Origin: an uncultured Clostridium sp.
GTDB taxonomy: Bacteria > Bacillota > Clostridia > Lachnospirales > Lachnospiraceae
Reading direction: 5' to 3'
Assembly: GCA_900543885.1 (NCBI GenBank)
Contig: UQTA01000059.1
Span: 1-19,054 of the forward strand
Length of the DNA: 19,054 bases
Shown here: positions 7,997 through 15,162 of the stretch, one piece after another
Layout of the letters: every line of letters begins with the position of its first letter
Position numbering within the stretch: the first letter of the stretch is position 1
Made by a program: the position numbers and the translations under genes
The notes under the pieces: model-generated
The model's input: the letters and a program-made list of their open reading frames with translations, nothing else
The model's database searches: none
Told to the model about the DNA's origin: nothing

Positions 7997-8971
7997 TTAC
8001 TGTATAGACACCGCAGCATCGGATGAATCTCCTGCTGCCTGTGTCTGCGCTTCCTGGGATTCTTCCGCAGCAGTTTCTTCCACTGTGGTTTCTTCTGCAG
8101 CAGTGTCATCTGTATTTTCTTCTCCTGCATCAGAGGAAATATCTGAGCCATCACCAATCATAACCTGGCTGTCTGCATTCTCCTCATCTTCTGCTCCACT
8201 TACAACTGCTCCATTGCTTAAGTCCTTATAAATACCCGCCAGCAGACTATCTGATTCGATTGCCTGTTTTAAACGTTCATTGACCTGTGTAGACAAAAGA
8301 CGTACATCCTCTGTCTGGTTCTGGCCGGCAACATAGTCAGCTTCATCACCAACTACATTTTCACGGATGATGTAATCGCCATTATCATTTTTCACTACAT
8401 AACACCACATAAGACCAGGTGCCAGTGTATCTACTCTGCGGAACTTCACATCATAAGTTACATATACCACATAAGAGTCATCTGTCATTCCCGCTTTTGT
8501 ATAGCAGGTAATATCCTGATAATCTTCAATATAAACAGCTTCGTCCTTTAACTGCTGCTTTCTCTCATCCATACGGTCATCTTCCTCTTTACCAAACACT
8601 TTGTAAAGAGTCTGAACATCCTGATCTACCTTTGCCTGGAAATAAGTACTGATCAGTTCATTGACCTGGGGATAAGCATCCTTCTGAAGTTCATACGCAG
8701 AAAAATCCTGATTATATTCCTTGTTATCCGGCTCAACGGAATCATCATCCGCACTGCTCTGGCTATCATCTTCTATAGAAATATCAGAAGAAACATCTGA
8801 TACAGTACTGTCCGAAACAGGCTTACTGTTTCCCGGTTTTTTATCCATCACCAGGATCACGATCAGTAAAACTATAACGATCGCTGCAGGGATCGCCAGT
8901 AATCTGGCATATTTTGTTTTATCGTCAAATCCTTTGCCGGACCGTTTTCTTCCATGGTTATCTCGTCTCAT
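7997..8971 (-). CDS. Single-pass membrane-anchored extracytoplasmic protein of unknown function
   Basis: I do not recognise a named family. The 324-aa protein has a basic cytoplasmic N-terminus (MRRDNHGRKRSGKG), one transmembrane helix at about residues 26-45 (AIPAAIVIVLLIVILV), then a Ser/Asp-rich linker. A globular domain covers about residues 90-250 (ELISTYFQAKVDQDVQTLYK onward, with CYVVKNDNGDYIIRE), which resembles the small alpha+beta NTF2-like/SH3-like extracytoplasmic domains seen in Lachnospiraceae. The C-terminal 70 residues are Glu/Thr/Ala-rich low complexity. GGAGGAAGG lies upstream of the ATG, and a strong promoter precedes it, so it is the first gene of the queA-rluF-ligA-metA transcript. 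The low-complexity tail suggests a cell-wall location. Function is unknown. Confidence 0.8.
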   Translation of the reverse strand: MRRDNHGRKRSGKGFDDKTKYARLLAIPAAIVIVLLIVILVMDKKPGNSKPVSDSTVSDVSSDISIEDDSQSSADDDSVEPDNKEYNQDFSAYELQKDAYPQVNELISTYFQAKVDQDVQTLYKVFGKEEDDRMDERKQQLKDEAVYIEDYQDITCYTKAGMTDDSYVVYVTYDVKFRRVDTLAPGLMWCYVVKNDNGDYIIRENVVGDEADYVAGQNQTEDVRLLSTQVNERLKQAIESDSLLAGIYKDLSNGAVVSGAEDEENADSQVMIGDGSDISSDAGEENTDDTAAEETTVEETAAEESQEAQTQAAGDSSDAAVSIQ

Positions 8972-9009
8972 GTTTTATCCTTCCTCCATTATTGACACTA
9001 CTCCGCTCT

Positions 9010-9038
9010 ATTCTAACAAAAAGGAGGCCAAAATGCAA
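9010..9038 (-). promoter_or_regulatory. Sigma-A promoter of the six-gene operon
   Basis: Minus strand TTGCAT (9038-9033), exactly 17 bp spacer, TAGAAT (9015-9010). It lies about 38 nt upstream of the start codon at 8971 and directly after the terminator of the preceding gene, so it is the likely start of the transcript through queA, rluF, ligA, metA and the lipoprotein. Confidence 0.75.
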
Positions 9039-9066
9039 TAAGGCAAGATGAATGTAACACATACGT

Positions 9067-9123
9067 AAAAAGCTCCTGTATTTCCAAAAATAAAGTCATT
9101 TTCCCGGAATACAGAAGCTTTTT
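9067..9123. terminator. Rho-independent terminator downstream of the PTS-IIC/PfoR-like gene (bidirectional form)
   Basis: Arms AGCTCCTGTATTTCC (9071-9085) and GGAATACAGAAGCT (9106-9119) pair with small bulges. The stem is flanked by AAAAA on the left and TTTTT on the right, so it can end transcripts in either direction. The only gene running into it is on the minus strand (stop at 9168). Confidence 0.8.
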
Positions 9124-9167
9124 CATTTCTTATTTCATTTCTTATTTTTTTCTTACTATTTCCTTCA

Positions 9168-10259
9168 TCAGCTTAATTTCATATCTCCTTCTTTGACCCA
9201 GCCGATCTTCTTTAAGAACATATTGATGATCGGGCAGATCACTGCAGGAAGGATAACAGATACCAGAATAAGTCCCATCCAGTCACCTGCTGTAATAGCA
9301 GCTTTCGTTCCTTCTAAAACATCTTTTACCCAGCCTGTATACACACCGATCTGACCAACCAGACCACAGGTACCCATACCGGATGATACCGCAGCGCCAT
9401 TCATTTCCAAATGGAAGAGGCAGGTTGCAACAGGACCTGTGATCGCAGAAGTAACAATAGGCGCGATCCAGATCTTTGGATTTTTTACAATATTTCCCAT
9501 CTGAAGCATGGATGTACCGATTCCCTGTGATACCAGGCCGCCCCATTTATTCTCCGGGAAAGACATAACTGCAAATCCAACCATCTGAGCACAGCAGCCT
9601 GCTACTGCCGCTCCGCCTGCCAGCCCTGTAAGTCCCAAAGCTGCGCAGATCGCTGCTGAAGAAATAGGAAGAGTAAGTGCAATTCCTACAAATACAGAAA
9701 CTAAAATACCCATTAAAAATGGCTGAAGTTCTGTTGCCCACATGATCACATTTCCCACTTTCATGGCTGCTTTTCCAAGTGCAGGAGCTAAAAGTGCAGA
9801 TAATGCGATACCTACCCCAATAGTAACAAGAGGAGTAACAAGAATATCAACTTTTGTTTCTTTAGAAACAGCCTTTCCTGCTTCCGATGCCAGGATCGCT
9901 ACAAACAAAACTGCCAGAGGACCGCCGGCACCGCCAAGTGCATTAGAAGCGAAACCTACTGTGATCAGTGAAAACAATACTAAAGGCGGACAATGCAGTG
10001 CATAACCGATGGCCACTGCCATAGCTGGGCCGCTCATAGCGGATGCCAGACCGCCTACTGTATAAGCAGTATCATTGACTGTTGCCACAGTCATGGTCAA
10101 AAATGGGATATGCAGCTGACTTCCCAGTGTATTGATGATCGTTCCGATCAAAAGGGAACAGAACAGTCCCTGCGCCATTGCACCAAGTGCATCAATACCA
10201 TATCTCTTTACACTGATCTCGATGTCTTTTTTGTGCAGAAAATCTTTTAACTTTTCCAT
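9168..10259 (-). CDS. PTS transporter subunit IIC family membrane protein (PfoR-like)
   Basis: Polytopic membrane protein of 363 aa, with about nine to ten hydrophobic segments separated by short Gly/Ala-rich loops. By pattern it belongs to the PTS_EIIC_2 / PfoR-like group (Clostridium perfringens PfoR was described as affecting perfringolysin expression). Features include the amphipathic N-terminal helix (MEKLKDFLHKKDIEISVKRY), GLFCSLLIGTIINTLG, GFASNALGGAGGPLAVLF, a central LPISSAAICAALGLTGLAGG and GPVATCLFHLEMNGAAVSSG. It has no IIA, IIB or IID partner nearby and no obvious EIIB cysteine domain, so it may work with distant partners or be a transporter without phosphorylation. GATGGAGG lies just upstream of the ATG. 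It is monocistronic: its own promoter and operator are upstream and a strong terminator lies 45 nt downstream. The substrate is unknown. Confidence 0.85.
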   Translation of the reverse strand: MEKLKDFLHKKDIEISVKRYGIDALGAMAQGLFCSLLIGTIINTLGSQLHIPFLTMTVATVNDTAYTVGGLASAMSGPAMAVAIGYALHCPPLVLFSLITVGFASNALGGAGGPLAVLFVAILASEAGKAVSKETKVDILVTPLVTIGVGIALSALLAPALGKAAMKVGNVIMWATELQPFLMGILVSVFVGIALTLPISSAAICAALGLTGLAGGAAVAGCCAQMVGFAVMSFPENKWGGLVSQGIGTSMLQMGNIVKNPKIWIAPIVTSAITGPVATCLFHLEMNGAAVSSGMGTCGLVGQIGVYTGWVKDVLEGTKAAITAGDWMGLILVSVILPAVICPIINMFLKKIGWVKEGDMKLS

Positions 10260-10312
10260 AGTGCCTCCATCGCTTTTATCTTTTTTTCAAACATTTATTT
10301 CACGTCCTGGCA

Positions 10313-10365
10313 ATTCTAACTCCGTTTTTATGTCTTGTCAATCACTTTTGTCATGTGACAAGACA
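10313..10365 (-). promoter_or_regulatory. Consensus promoter with inverted-repeat operator over the -35 box
   Basis: Minus strand TTGACA (10341-10336), 17 bp, TAGAAT (10318-10313), about 50 nt before the PTS-IIC-like gene. TGTCTTGTCA (10331-10340) and TGACAAGACA (10356-10365) form a perfect 10-bp inverted repeat with 15 nt between, and one arm contains the -35. A nested TTGTCA-N2-TGACAA pair lies within the same span. The layout suits a repressor site. Confidence 0.7.
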
Positions 10366-10408
10366 GCTTGCTGTAAAAAAATAACATTAAATCCTAATTT
10401 TGCATACC

Positions 10409-10434
10409 AAAAAGCCAGGAGATCAACTCCTGGC
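10409..10434 (-). terminator. Rho-independent terminator of the RsiV-like lipoprotein gene
   Basis: A perfect 8-bp stem GCCAGGAG (10414-10421) / CTCCTGGC (10427-10434) with a 5-nt loop, followed on the minus strand by TTTTT. It lies about 155 nt after the stop codon at 10589. The intervening 10435-10588 holds a weaker hairpin around 10478-10500 and no gene that I can support. Confidence 0.8.
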
Positions 10435-10588
10435 TCTCTGGTGTAATGCGAATAGGATTTCATTGTTTGTCTGCCGGAAAGCCTCCCGGACAGCTTGTAT
10501 AGATTCTATCATATATTTCACATAAATGCAACTCATATTTAATAAAACCGGTCTGTATTGAAAATTTTTGTAACTTTTATGTAAAATA

Positions 10589-12331
10589 TTACCCGGCGAA
10601 CATGGTACCATCCAGTATAGTCTCCAACTCTTCCCCGTTTATCTTCTGCGGCCAGTCACTATTATCCATAGATACTTTTCCATATTGATCACCATCATAT
10701 CGGAAGATCACATAACTTTCATTATCCGTCATATAAAACTGCAGCTTCGTTCCTGCAGGGATCTCCTTCGTCTTTCCTGTTTCCCGTCCTTTTAAGTCAG
10801 TTTCTTCTACAGTCAGTGTTCTTTTGACAACCGGCTCTGTATCTGTTGGTTCTGCCATATAAGGTCCATGGCTTTCCAAGGCGCCTGTTTTTCCTACCTG
10901 ATAATACCGGTTTCCAGAATAAGTACTGAAAGCATTCATAGTTGTCCCAAGATAAATAGCATTTGGATCATTATAGGCAGCCGTTTCATTTATGTTCACT
11001 GCAATATTTTCTGCATTCCCATAACTGTATCCATCATAATCAATCAGTGCCGGGCTTCCCTCTACATAGCCCAGACTCTGGATCTGGCCGTTTGTGATCT
11101 CATATACATTGTCTGTTGTCCAGTCACTTTCCCCGTTGGTCAGAACATGAACAAAATGACGGTCTCCTGTTTTCACATAATATGCATCACAGCTAAAATA
11201 ATACATATCGTCAAAAACATTGCTTATAACCTGTCCGTCTTCTTTTTTAAGCTGTATCTGCAAAGCACTGTAAGCATACTCGTCTGCCCCGTCAGGATAT
11301 ACACTTATATCTGTAAAATTACCGTCATTGTAGATGTCAGCACTGTAATCTGTATAGATATCAAGCTTGACTGCATAGTCAGAAGGAGCCGCCTGATACT
11401 CTTCTTTTACTATATCCGGATAGGTTTTAAATGGAAGGCTGACGCGAACGATTCCCAAAGCCCATGAACCGATATTATAAGGATTATAACAAATATTCAG
11501 CCGGTCCGTACCAAGGCTCCAGGCAACTGCATCTTTTGTATCCGGAGATTTTAAGTATTCAAAAAATGCATCTGCATCGTCCTGTGGAGTATTATTTTCC
11601 ACCAGGCCTTCTTCGTCTGCATACCTGCTTTTTAATTCCTTCACGATTCCTTCTTTTACTTTGCTCTCATCTGTGATCACATCAGAAAGTTCCAGCTTTT
11701 TTCCAGTTTTCGTATCAAAGGTAAAACCGGTATAAGAATTATATCCATGTGCCCCACCATAGTAGTCATAGTAATATTGCTCAAAACTTACTACATTTTC
11801 ATCTGCCCGAAGAATATTGGGTGTATACTCGGCGGTAAGCTGCATGTTTCCGGTCTGGGCATATTCAGTCATACTCTCTGCTGATTCTTTCAGATTGTCC
11901 AGATCGGCTTTTGTACTTTCTTTCAGAGAATTATATTCCTCTGACAGTGCCTGGTCCAGCTTTGGATAAACAGCTGCCTCTTCTTCATTTAATACCAGAC
12001 CTGCTGTTTTCAGGCTGTAGTTGATCCAGACGCCATCAGACACATATCCTCTTGTATATTCTGTATGGATGTTCGGATGTAATGTTTTTGGAGTCCTCTG
12101 AAACCATTTTCCAAGTGTCAGGCCTTTCTCAGATCCTGATTCTTCCCCTGTCTCTTTTTCTGATTCATCTTTTGTTTCTTTTTTGTCTTCTTTTGTTTCT
12201 TTTTTGTCTTCTTTCCGGCTTTCTTTTGCTGTTGTTTCTGGCGGCCTGTTTTTTGAAGCTGAATGGCAGCCCGCTGCTGTCAGAGCCATAATAACAGCTA
12301 GTCCTGCTGCTATGATTTTTTTCTTTTTCAT
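10589..12331 (-). CDS. Lipoprotein with DUF3298/RsiV-like domain
   Basis: Secreted lipid-anchored protein of 580 aa. The N-terminus is MKKKK, a hydrophobic core and LTAAGC (lipidated Cys at residue 22), then a Lys/Glu-rich linker with internal repeats (KEDKKETKEDKKETK). The segment from about residue 85 to 310 resembles the extracytoplasmic part of RsiV-type anti-sigma factors. It contains the alternating beta-strands, YYYDYYGGAHGYNSYTGFTF (the GGAHG motif of DUF3298), and DTKTGKKLELSDVI. The remaining C-terminal 250 residues are Tyr/Asp-rich, have no motif that I recognise and look like a second beta-rich domain. There is no transmembrane anti-sigma part and no sigma factor nearby, so a role as an anti-sigma factor is not supported; lysozyme or ligand binding outside the cell is conceivable. 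GGGGGAG lies upstream of the ATG. It diverges from tRNA-Arg. Confidence 0.8.
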   Translation of the reverse strand: MKKKKIIAAGLAVIMALTAAGCHSASKNRPPETTAKESRKEDKKETKEDKKETKDESEKETGEESGSEKGLTLGKWFQRTPKTLHPNIHTEYTRGYVSDGVWINYSLKTAGLVLNEEEAAVYPKLDQALSEEYNSLKESTKADLDNLKESAESMTEYAQTGNMQLTAEYTPNILRADENVVSFEQYYYDYYGGAHGYNSYTGFTFDTKTGKKLELSDVITDESKVKEGIVKELKSRYADEEGLVENNTPQDDADAFFEYLKSPDTKDAVAWSLGTDRLNICYNPYNIGSWALGIVRVSLPFKTYPDIVKEEYQAAPSDYAVKLDIYTDYSADIYNDGNFTDISVYPDGADEYAYSALQIQLKKEDGQVISNVFDDMYYFSCDAYYVKTGDRHFVHVLTNGESDWTTDNVYEITNGQIQSLGYVEGSPALIDYDGYSYGNAENIAVNINETAAYNDPNAIYLGTTMNAFSTYSGNRYYQVGKTGALESHGPYMAEPTDTEPVVKRTLTVEETDLKGRETGKTKEIPAGTKLQFYMTDNESYVIFRYDGDQYGKVSMDNSDWPQKINGEELETILDGTMFAG

Positions 12332-12385
12332 CTTCTCTCCCCCTGATTTTACAAAAGTTTTTTAGCAGTTGTGTCCAAATAACAC

Positions 12386-12414
12386 TTGAAGTTTTGGCAA
12401 AAATATAGTATGAT
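12386..12414 (+). promoter_or_regulatory. Promoter of tRNA-Arg
   Basis: TTGAAG (12386-12391), 17-bp A/T-rich spacer, TATGAT (12409-12414). The expected start site is about 12421, just before the tRNA 5' end at 12424. Confidence 0.7.
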
Positions 12415-12423
12415 ACTAGAGAT

Positions 12424-12495
12424 GCGTTTGTAGCTCAGTGGATAGAGCAGTGGCCTCCGGAGCCGCGTGCGGAGGTTCGATTCCTCTCAGACGCA
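12424..12495 (+). tRNA. tRNA-Arg (anticodon CCG)
   Basis: The full cloverleaf folds by eye. The acceptor stem is GCGTTTG/CAGACGC with discriminator A, the D-arm GCTC/GAGC and the anticodon stem GTGGC/GCCGC. The loop CTCCGGA places CCG at 34-36 (reads CGG), the variable loop is 4 nt, and the T-arm is GGAGG-TTCGATT-CCTCT. CCA is not encoded. A T-rich run follows at once (12496-12506). Confidence 0.95.
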
Positions 12496-12516
12496 TTCTT
12501 TTTTTTGCCTTTTTTC

Positions 12517-12581
12517 AAGGTCATATACTCAGGTCTCCCGCGCTGGCGCGCTCCACTGCCTGCTTACGCAGGCAAGACCTT
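12517..12581. other. Palindromic three-way-junction-like structure downstream of tRNA-Arg
   Basis: AGGTCT (12531-12536) pairs with AGACCT (12575-12580). It encloses two hairpins: CGCG-ctgg-CGCG (12539-12550) and GCCTGC-ttac-GCAGGC (12558-12573). AAGGTC at 12517-12522 can compete for the same closing partner. There is no open frame. It could be a REP-like element, part of the tRNA 3' trailer or a small RNA; the sequence alone does not decide. Confidence 0.45.
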
Positions 12582-12595
12582 CGTTAATGGCTCGT

Positions 12596-12644
12596 AAAAA
12601 ACAAATGTCTGCTCCGCAGCCGCTTGTTTTTTTCTTCGCTCATT
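12596..12644 (-). repeat. 49-bp dispersed intergenic repeat, copy 1
   Basis: The minus strand of this segment aligns without gaps to 17908-17956 with 41 of 49 bases identical. The core AAGCGGCTGC and the segment GCAGACATTT are exactly shared. Each copy has a CTGC-N3-GCAG hairpin and ends in a T-rich run, so it may also act as a weak terminator. Confidence 0.7.
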
Positions 12645-12661
12645 ATACATGTTTCCATTCT

Positions 12662-12711
12662 GAACAGCAAGTTACTGTTCATAGGTTGCATGACCAGCAA
12701 CGGAATTTTTT
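12662..12711 (+). terminator. Double hairpin with T-tract, terminator-like
   Basis: GAACAG (12662-12667) / CTGTTC (12675-12680) and GTTGC (12685-12689) / GCAAC (12697-12701) form two adjacent hairpins, followed three bases later by AATTTTTT (12704-12711). It lies just upstream of the promoter at 12721, so it would insulate the DUF5688 gene from upstream transcription. No gene other than the tRNA reads into it. Confidence 0.5.
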
Positions 12712-12720
12712 CTCTTACTC

Positions 12721-12749
12721 TTGACAAATCTTCCCCCATCCTTTATTCT
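12721..12749 (+). promoter_or_regulatory. Promoter of the DUF5688 gene
   Basis: Consensus TTGACA (12721-12726), 17-bp spacer, TATTCT (12744-12749). The predicted leader to the TTG start at 12902 is about 145 nt and very A/T-rich, with no riboswitch fold that I recognise. Confidence 0.65.
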
Positions 12750-12901
12750 GATTACATATCTTATATTTATCTTTATATTTTCTTATGATCTGTAATCAAT
12801 CATCTGAAACAAATCATAACATATCCATTTTTAGTCTGCTATTTTTTCGTATGGATCTGCATGGGCAGTTTTCATAAATATTATATTAGGAGGTATATCT
12901 T

Positions 12902-13816
12902 TTGGTATACAATGAATTTCTCGAAACAGTAAAAAAACAAATGAAACAGAAACTGGGGGACGGATACTTTCTTACTTTGCGGAAAGTACAGAAAAATAAC
13001 GGACTGGTGCTGGACGGTCTCTGTATTACAAAAGGCTGTGATACCGTAGCGCCTTCTATTTATCTCAATTCTTTTTATGAGCAATATGAAAAAGGTGTTT
13101 CTCTGGAACAGATCGTTCAGGATCTTCTAAAAGTCTATCGCCAAAACAGCTATCCGCCTTCCTTGAATCAATTGGTCCTTTCAGATTATGAGTCTCTTTC
13201 TTCCCGCATTGCTTTCCGCCTGATCAACACTGCTTCCAATCAGTCTTTCTTAAAAACGGTCCCTCATATCCCATGGATGGATCTTTCCATTGTCTTTTAT
13301 CTGTATATTCAGGGAAATGACAACGGCATTATGACTGCCGCGGTTTCCGATTATCATATGAAAACCTGGGGTATTACAGCAGATGAACTTTATACGCAGT
13401 CTCTTCTTAATACTCCCAGGCTTTTTCCTCCTGTTATATCCAGTATGGCATGTATTCTTGAAAATCTCGATCCTGAACACCTGCAATATAATCCATCGCT
13501 TCCTGAAACTCCCTTTTATGTCCTTACCAACAAAAACGGCATCAATGGCGCTGCCTGTGTTCTTTACAAAGATGTGATCAAAAATTTTGCTGAAGGGATG
13601 GACCGTGATATTCTGATCCTTCCCTCCAGCATTCATGAGGTTTTACTTTTACCTGATGATGACCAATTACCTTACCGTGATCTTGCAGATCTTGTAACAT
13701 TTATCAATCAGACTGAAGTTCCCGCTGAGGATCGTCTTTCCAATCAGGTTTACCGTTATTCCCGGCTAAAAGATCAATTTTCTGTTGTTTCTTTCAGTCC
13801 TTCTTCTGTGTGTTAG
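12902..13816 (+). CDS. DUF5688 family protein
   Basis: Cytosolic protein of 304 aa with no signal peptide or membrane segment. It matches the DUF5688 pattern, a family largely of Lachnospiraceae and relatives with no assigned function. The typical elements are the N-terminal YNEFLETVKKQMKQKLGDGY, APSIYLNSFYEQYEKG, IAFRLINTASN, VPHIPWMDLSIVFY, the MKTWGITADELY / NTPRLFPP segment, PFYVLTNKNGINGAACVLY and DILILPSSIHEVLLLP near the C-terminus. The start is TTG at 12902: AGGAGG (12888-12893) lies 8 nt upstream, and the frame begins VYNEF as in family members. It is transcribed from its own promoter. Its stop is only two bases from the stop of the convergent cell-wall-binding gene, with no clear terminator between them, so the two transcripts probably overlap at their 3' ends. 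Confidence 0.85.
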   Translation: MVYNEFLETVKKQMKQKLGDGYFLTLRKVQKNNGLVLDGLCITKGCDTVAPSIYLNSFYEQYEKGVSLEQIVQDLLKVYRQNSYPPSLNQLVLSDYESLSSRIAFRLINTASNQSFLKTVPHIPWMDLSIVFYLYIQGNDNGIMTAAVSDYHMKTWGITADELYTQSLLNTPRLFPPVISSMACILENLDPEHLQYNPSLPETPFYVLTNKNGINGAACVLYKDVIKNFAEGMDRDILILPSSIHEVLLLPDDDQLPYRDLADLVTFINQTEVPAEDRLSNQVYRYSRLKDQFSVVSFSPSSVC

Positions 13817-13818
13817 AT

Positions 13819-15000
13819 TTACTGTACCCAAACACCGGAACCATCTACATATCTTCCGTCAGGAGTCCATGTATTTGCATACATTACACCATTTCCACCC
13901 AGATAATACCATCTGCCGCCTACAAACTGCCAGCCGGTGGTCATCTCACCATTTCCGTTCAGATAATACCACTGTCCTCCGATCTGCTTCCAGCCCGTCT
14001 GCATAACACCATTGGAATCCAGATAATACCATTTATTGCCTACGGACTGCCAGCCGGTCTGCATCTCGCCGCTGCCATTCAGGTAATACCATGCACCATT
14101 TACAAACTGCCAGCCACTGGTCATAACACCGTCACCATTTAAGTAATACCACTGTCTGTCAACTCTTACCCATCCAGTCTGACGATAACCTGAGGTATTA
14201 AAGTAATACCATGCACCATTGATCTGCTTCCAGCCATTGGATGGGTAACCTCCGGTGGAATAAGAATACCACCAGCCATTATTATCCTGGACCCATCTTC
14301 CGGTTCCATTATAAGTTCCTGCCTCATCCTCATCCACATAATAGGAAGAAGAATCTTCAGACCATTCACCTGCTTTGTTGTTGTAGCTTGCGATCGCTCT
14401 TACACGGAATGTATAGTCACCTTCTTTATTAAAGTAACCGGAGAAGTTAAAGGAAGTTGCTGTGGTACTTACCGTTGTCACTGTTTTTTCATCTCTTAAC
14501 AGCTTTACATCGTAGCTTTTGGCACCATCAATGGAATCCCATTCCGCAATACCATCATTCCATTCCAGATTGGAAGTTCCTTCCAGTTTGCCGCCAACCC
14601 GTTTTAACTGGGCTGTTACTTCAATATAATCGCCGCTGTCATAGATCTTTGCCTTCTGGAACTCAGCATTGCATCCAGACAGTTTAAAATGGCTTTTGCT
14701 GGTATAAGAGAAACGATAACCGTCTTTTGCATAAAGCTCTACCTTTACTTCCGGTACATCGCCTACTGTCCATGTATCCTGGTCATCTGCATTGGTATAC
14801 TCAGCAGACTCTACATAATAACTGCCTGTATCACCACTTACATGGATAGAACCAATGAAATCTCCACTGGCCGGCGCCTTGTCATAGGAAAAAGTCAGTT
14901 TTACAGTATCGATCTTTGTATCCGCTGCAAACGCAGGCATAACGGACATAAACGTCATTGCTGCAGCTAATGCAATACACCAAACTTTTCTCATCTTCAT
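13819..15000 (-). CDS. Secreted cell-wall (choline)-binding repeat protein with fibronectin type III-like domain
   Basis: Exported protein of 393 aa. The signal peptide is MKMRKVWCIA with a hydrophobic core and probable cleavage at AFA|AD (25/26). Residues about 26-135 form a beta-rich domain with no family that I can name. Residues about 138-225 look like a fibronectin type III-like domain (SNLEWNDGIAEWDSIDGAKS, then YTFRVRAIASY and GEWSEDSSSY). The C-terminal region carries six 20-residue repeats from G256 (GWxxxxGxWYYLNxxGxMxT), flanked by incomplete repeats at about 235-255 and 376-393. These are CW_binding_1/choline-binding repeats, which hold proteins to choline-bearing teichoic acid or other glycans. 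No catalytic domain is evident, so an adhesin or wall scaffold role is inferred. AGGAGG lies 7 nt before the ATG, and a consensus promoter is upstream. Confidence 0.9.
   Translation of the reverse strand: MKMRKVWCIALAAAMTFMSVMPAFAADTKIDTVKLTFSYDKAPASGDFIGSIHVSGDTGSYYVESAEYTNADDQDTWTVGDVPEVKVELYAKDGYRFSYTSKSHFKLSGCNAEFQKAKIYDSGDYIEVTAQLKRVGGKLEGTSNLEWNDGIAEWDSIDGAKSYDVKLLRDEKTVTTVSTTATSFNFSGYFNKEGDYTFRVRAIASYNNKAGEWSEDSSSYYVDEDEAGTYNGTGRWVQDNNGWWYSYSTGGYPSNGWKQINGAWYYFNTSGYRQTGWVRVDRQWYYLNGDGVMTSGWQFVNGAWYYLNGSGEMQTGWQSVGNKWYYLDSNGVMQTGWKQIGGQWYYLNGNGEMTTGWQFVGGRWYYLGGNGVMYANTWTPDGRYVDGSGVWVQ
13876..14235 (-). repeat. Six 60-bp tandem repeats encoding cell-wall-binding motifs
   Basis: The DNA repeats every 60 bp (20 codons), each unit encoding GW....G.WYYLN..G.M.T or a close variant. 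Units 3 and 6 (GWQFVNGAWYYLNG and GWQFVGGRWYYLGG) are the most alike. Such arrays can change in number by recombination. Confidence 0.85.
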
Positions 15001-15057
15001 ATTTCATCCTCCTTACTATAATTCTTTATAAAAATATCTCATTTATTATTTATTTTT

Positions 15058-15086
15058 ATTATAATAAAGAGGGTAGAAATATGCAA
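15058..15086 (-). promoter_or_regulatory. Promoter of the cell-wall-binding protein gene
   Basis: Minus strand TTGCAT (15086-15081), exact 17-bp spacer, TATAAT (15063-15058). CAATTTCAGA (15084-15093), overlapping the -35, is repeated inverted as TCTGAAATTG (15131-15140) 37 bp further upstream. That inverted pair is a possible operator pair. Confidence 0.7.
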
Positions 15087-15162
15087 TTTCAGAAACCTTA
15101 AAAAGAGTTTACGATTTTATAGGAATATAGTCTGAAATTGTACCATTATTTCATGTTACAGT

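Noticed and set aside
10423..10611. Minus-strand 62-codon frame downstream of the RsiV-like lipoprotein
   Set aside because: It overlaps the lipoprotein 3' end in another phase and reads into the terminator, with no ribosome site.
12424..12495. tRNA-Arg as an integration (att) site
   Set aside because: No duplicate of the tRNA 3' end and no integrase gene are visible in the window.
12467..12724. Plus-strand 85-codon frame beginning in tRNA-Arg
   Set aside because: It starts inside the tRNA and crosses several strong hairpins and a T-tract; it is not a plausible gene.
13876..14235. Possible CRISPR array or satellite (regular 60-bp period)
   Set aside because: The period is in frame and encodes cell-wall-binding repeats; there are no identical short repeats with unique spacers.
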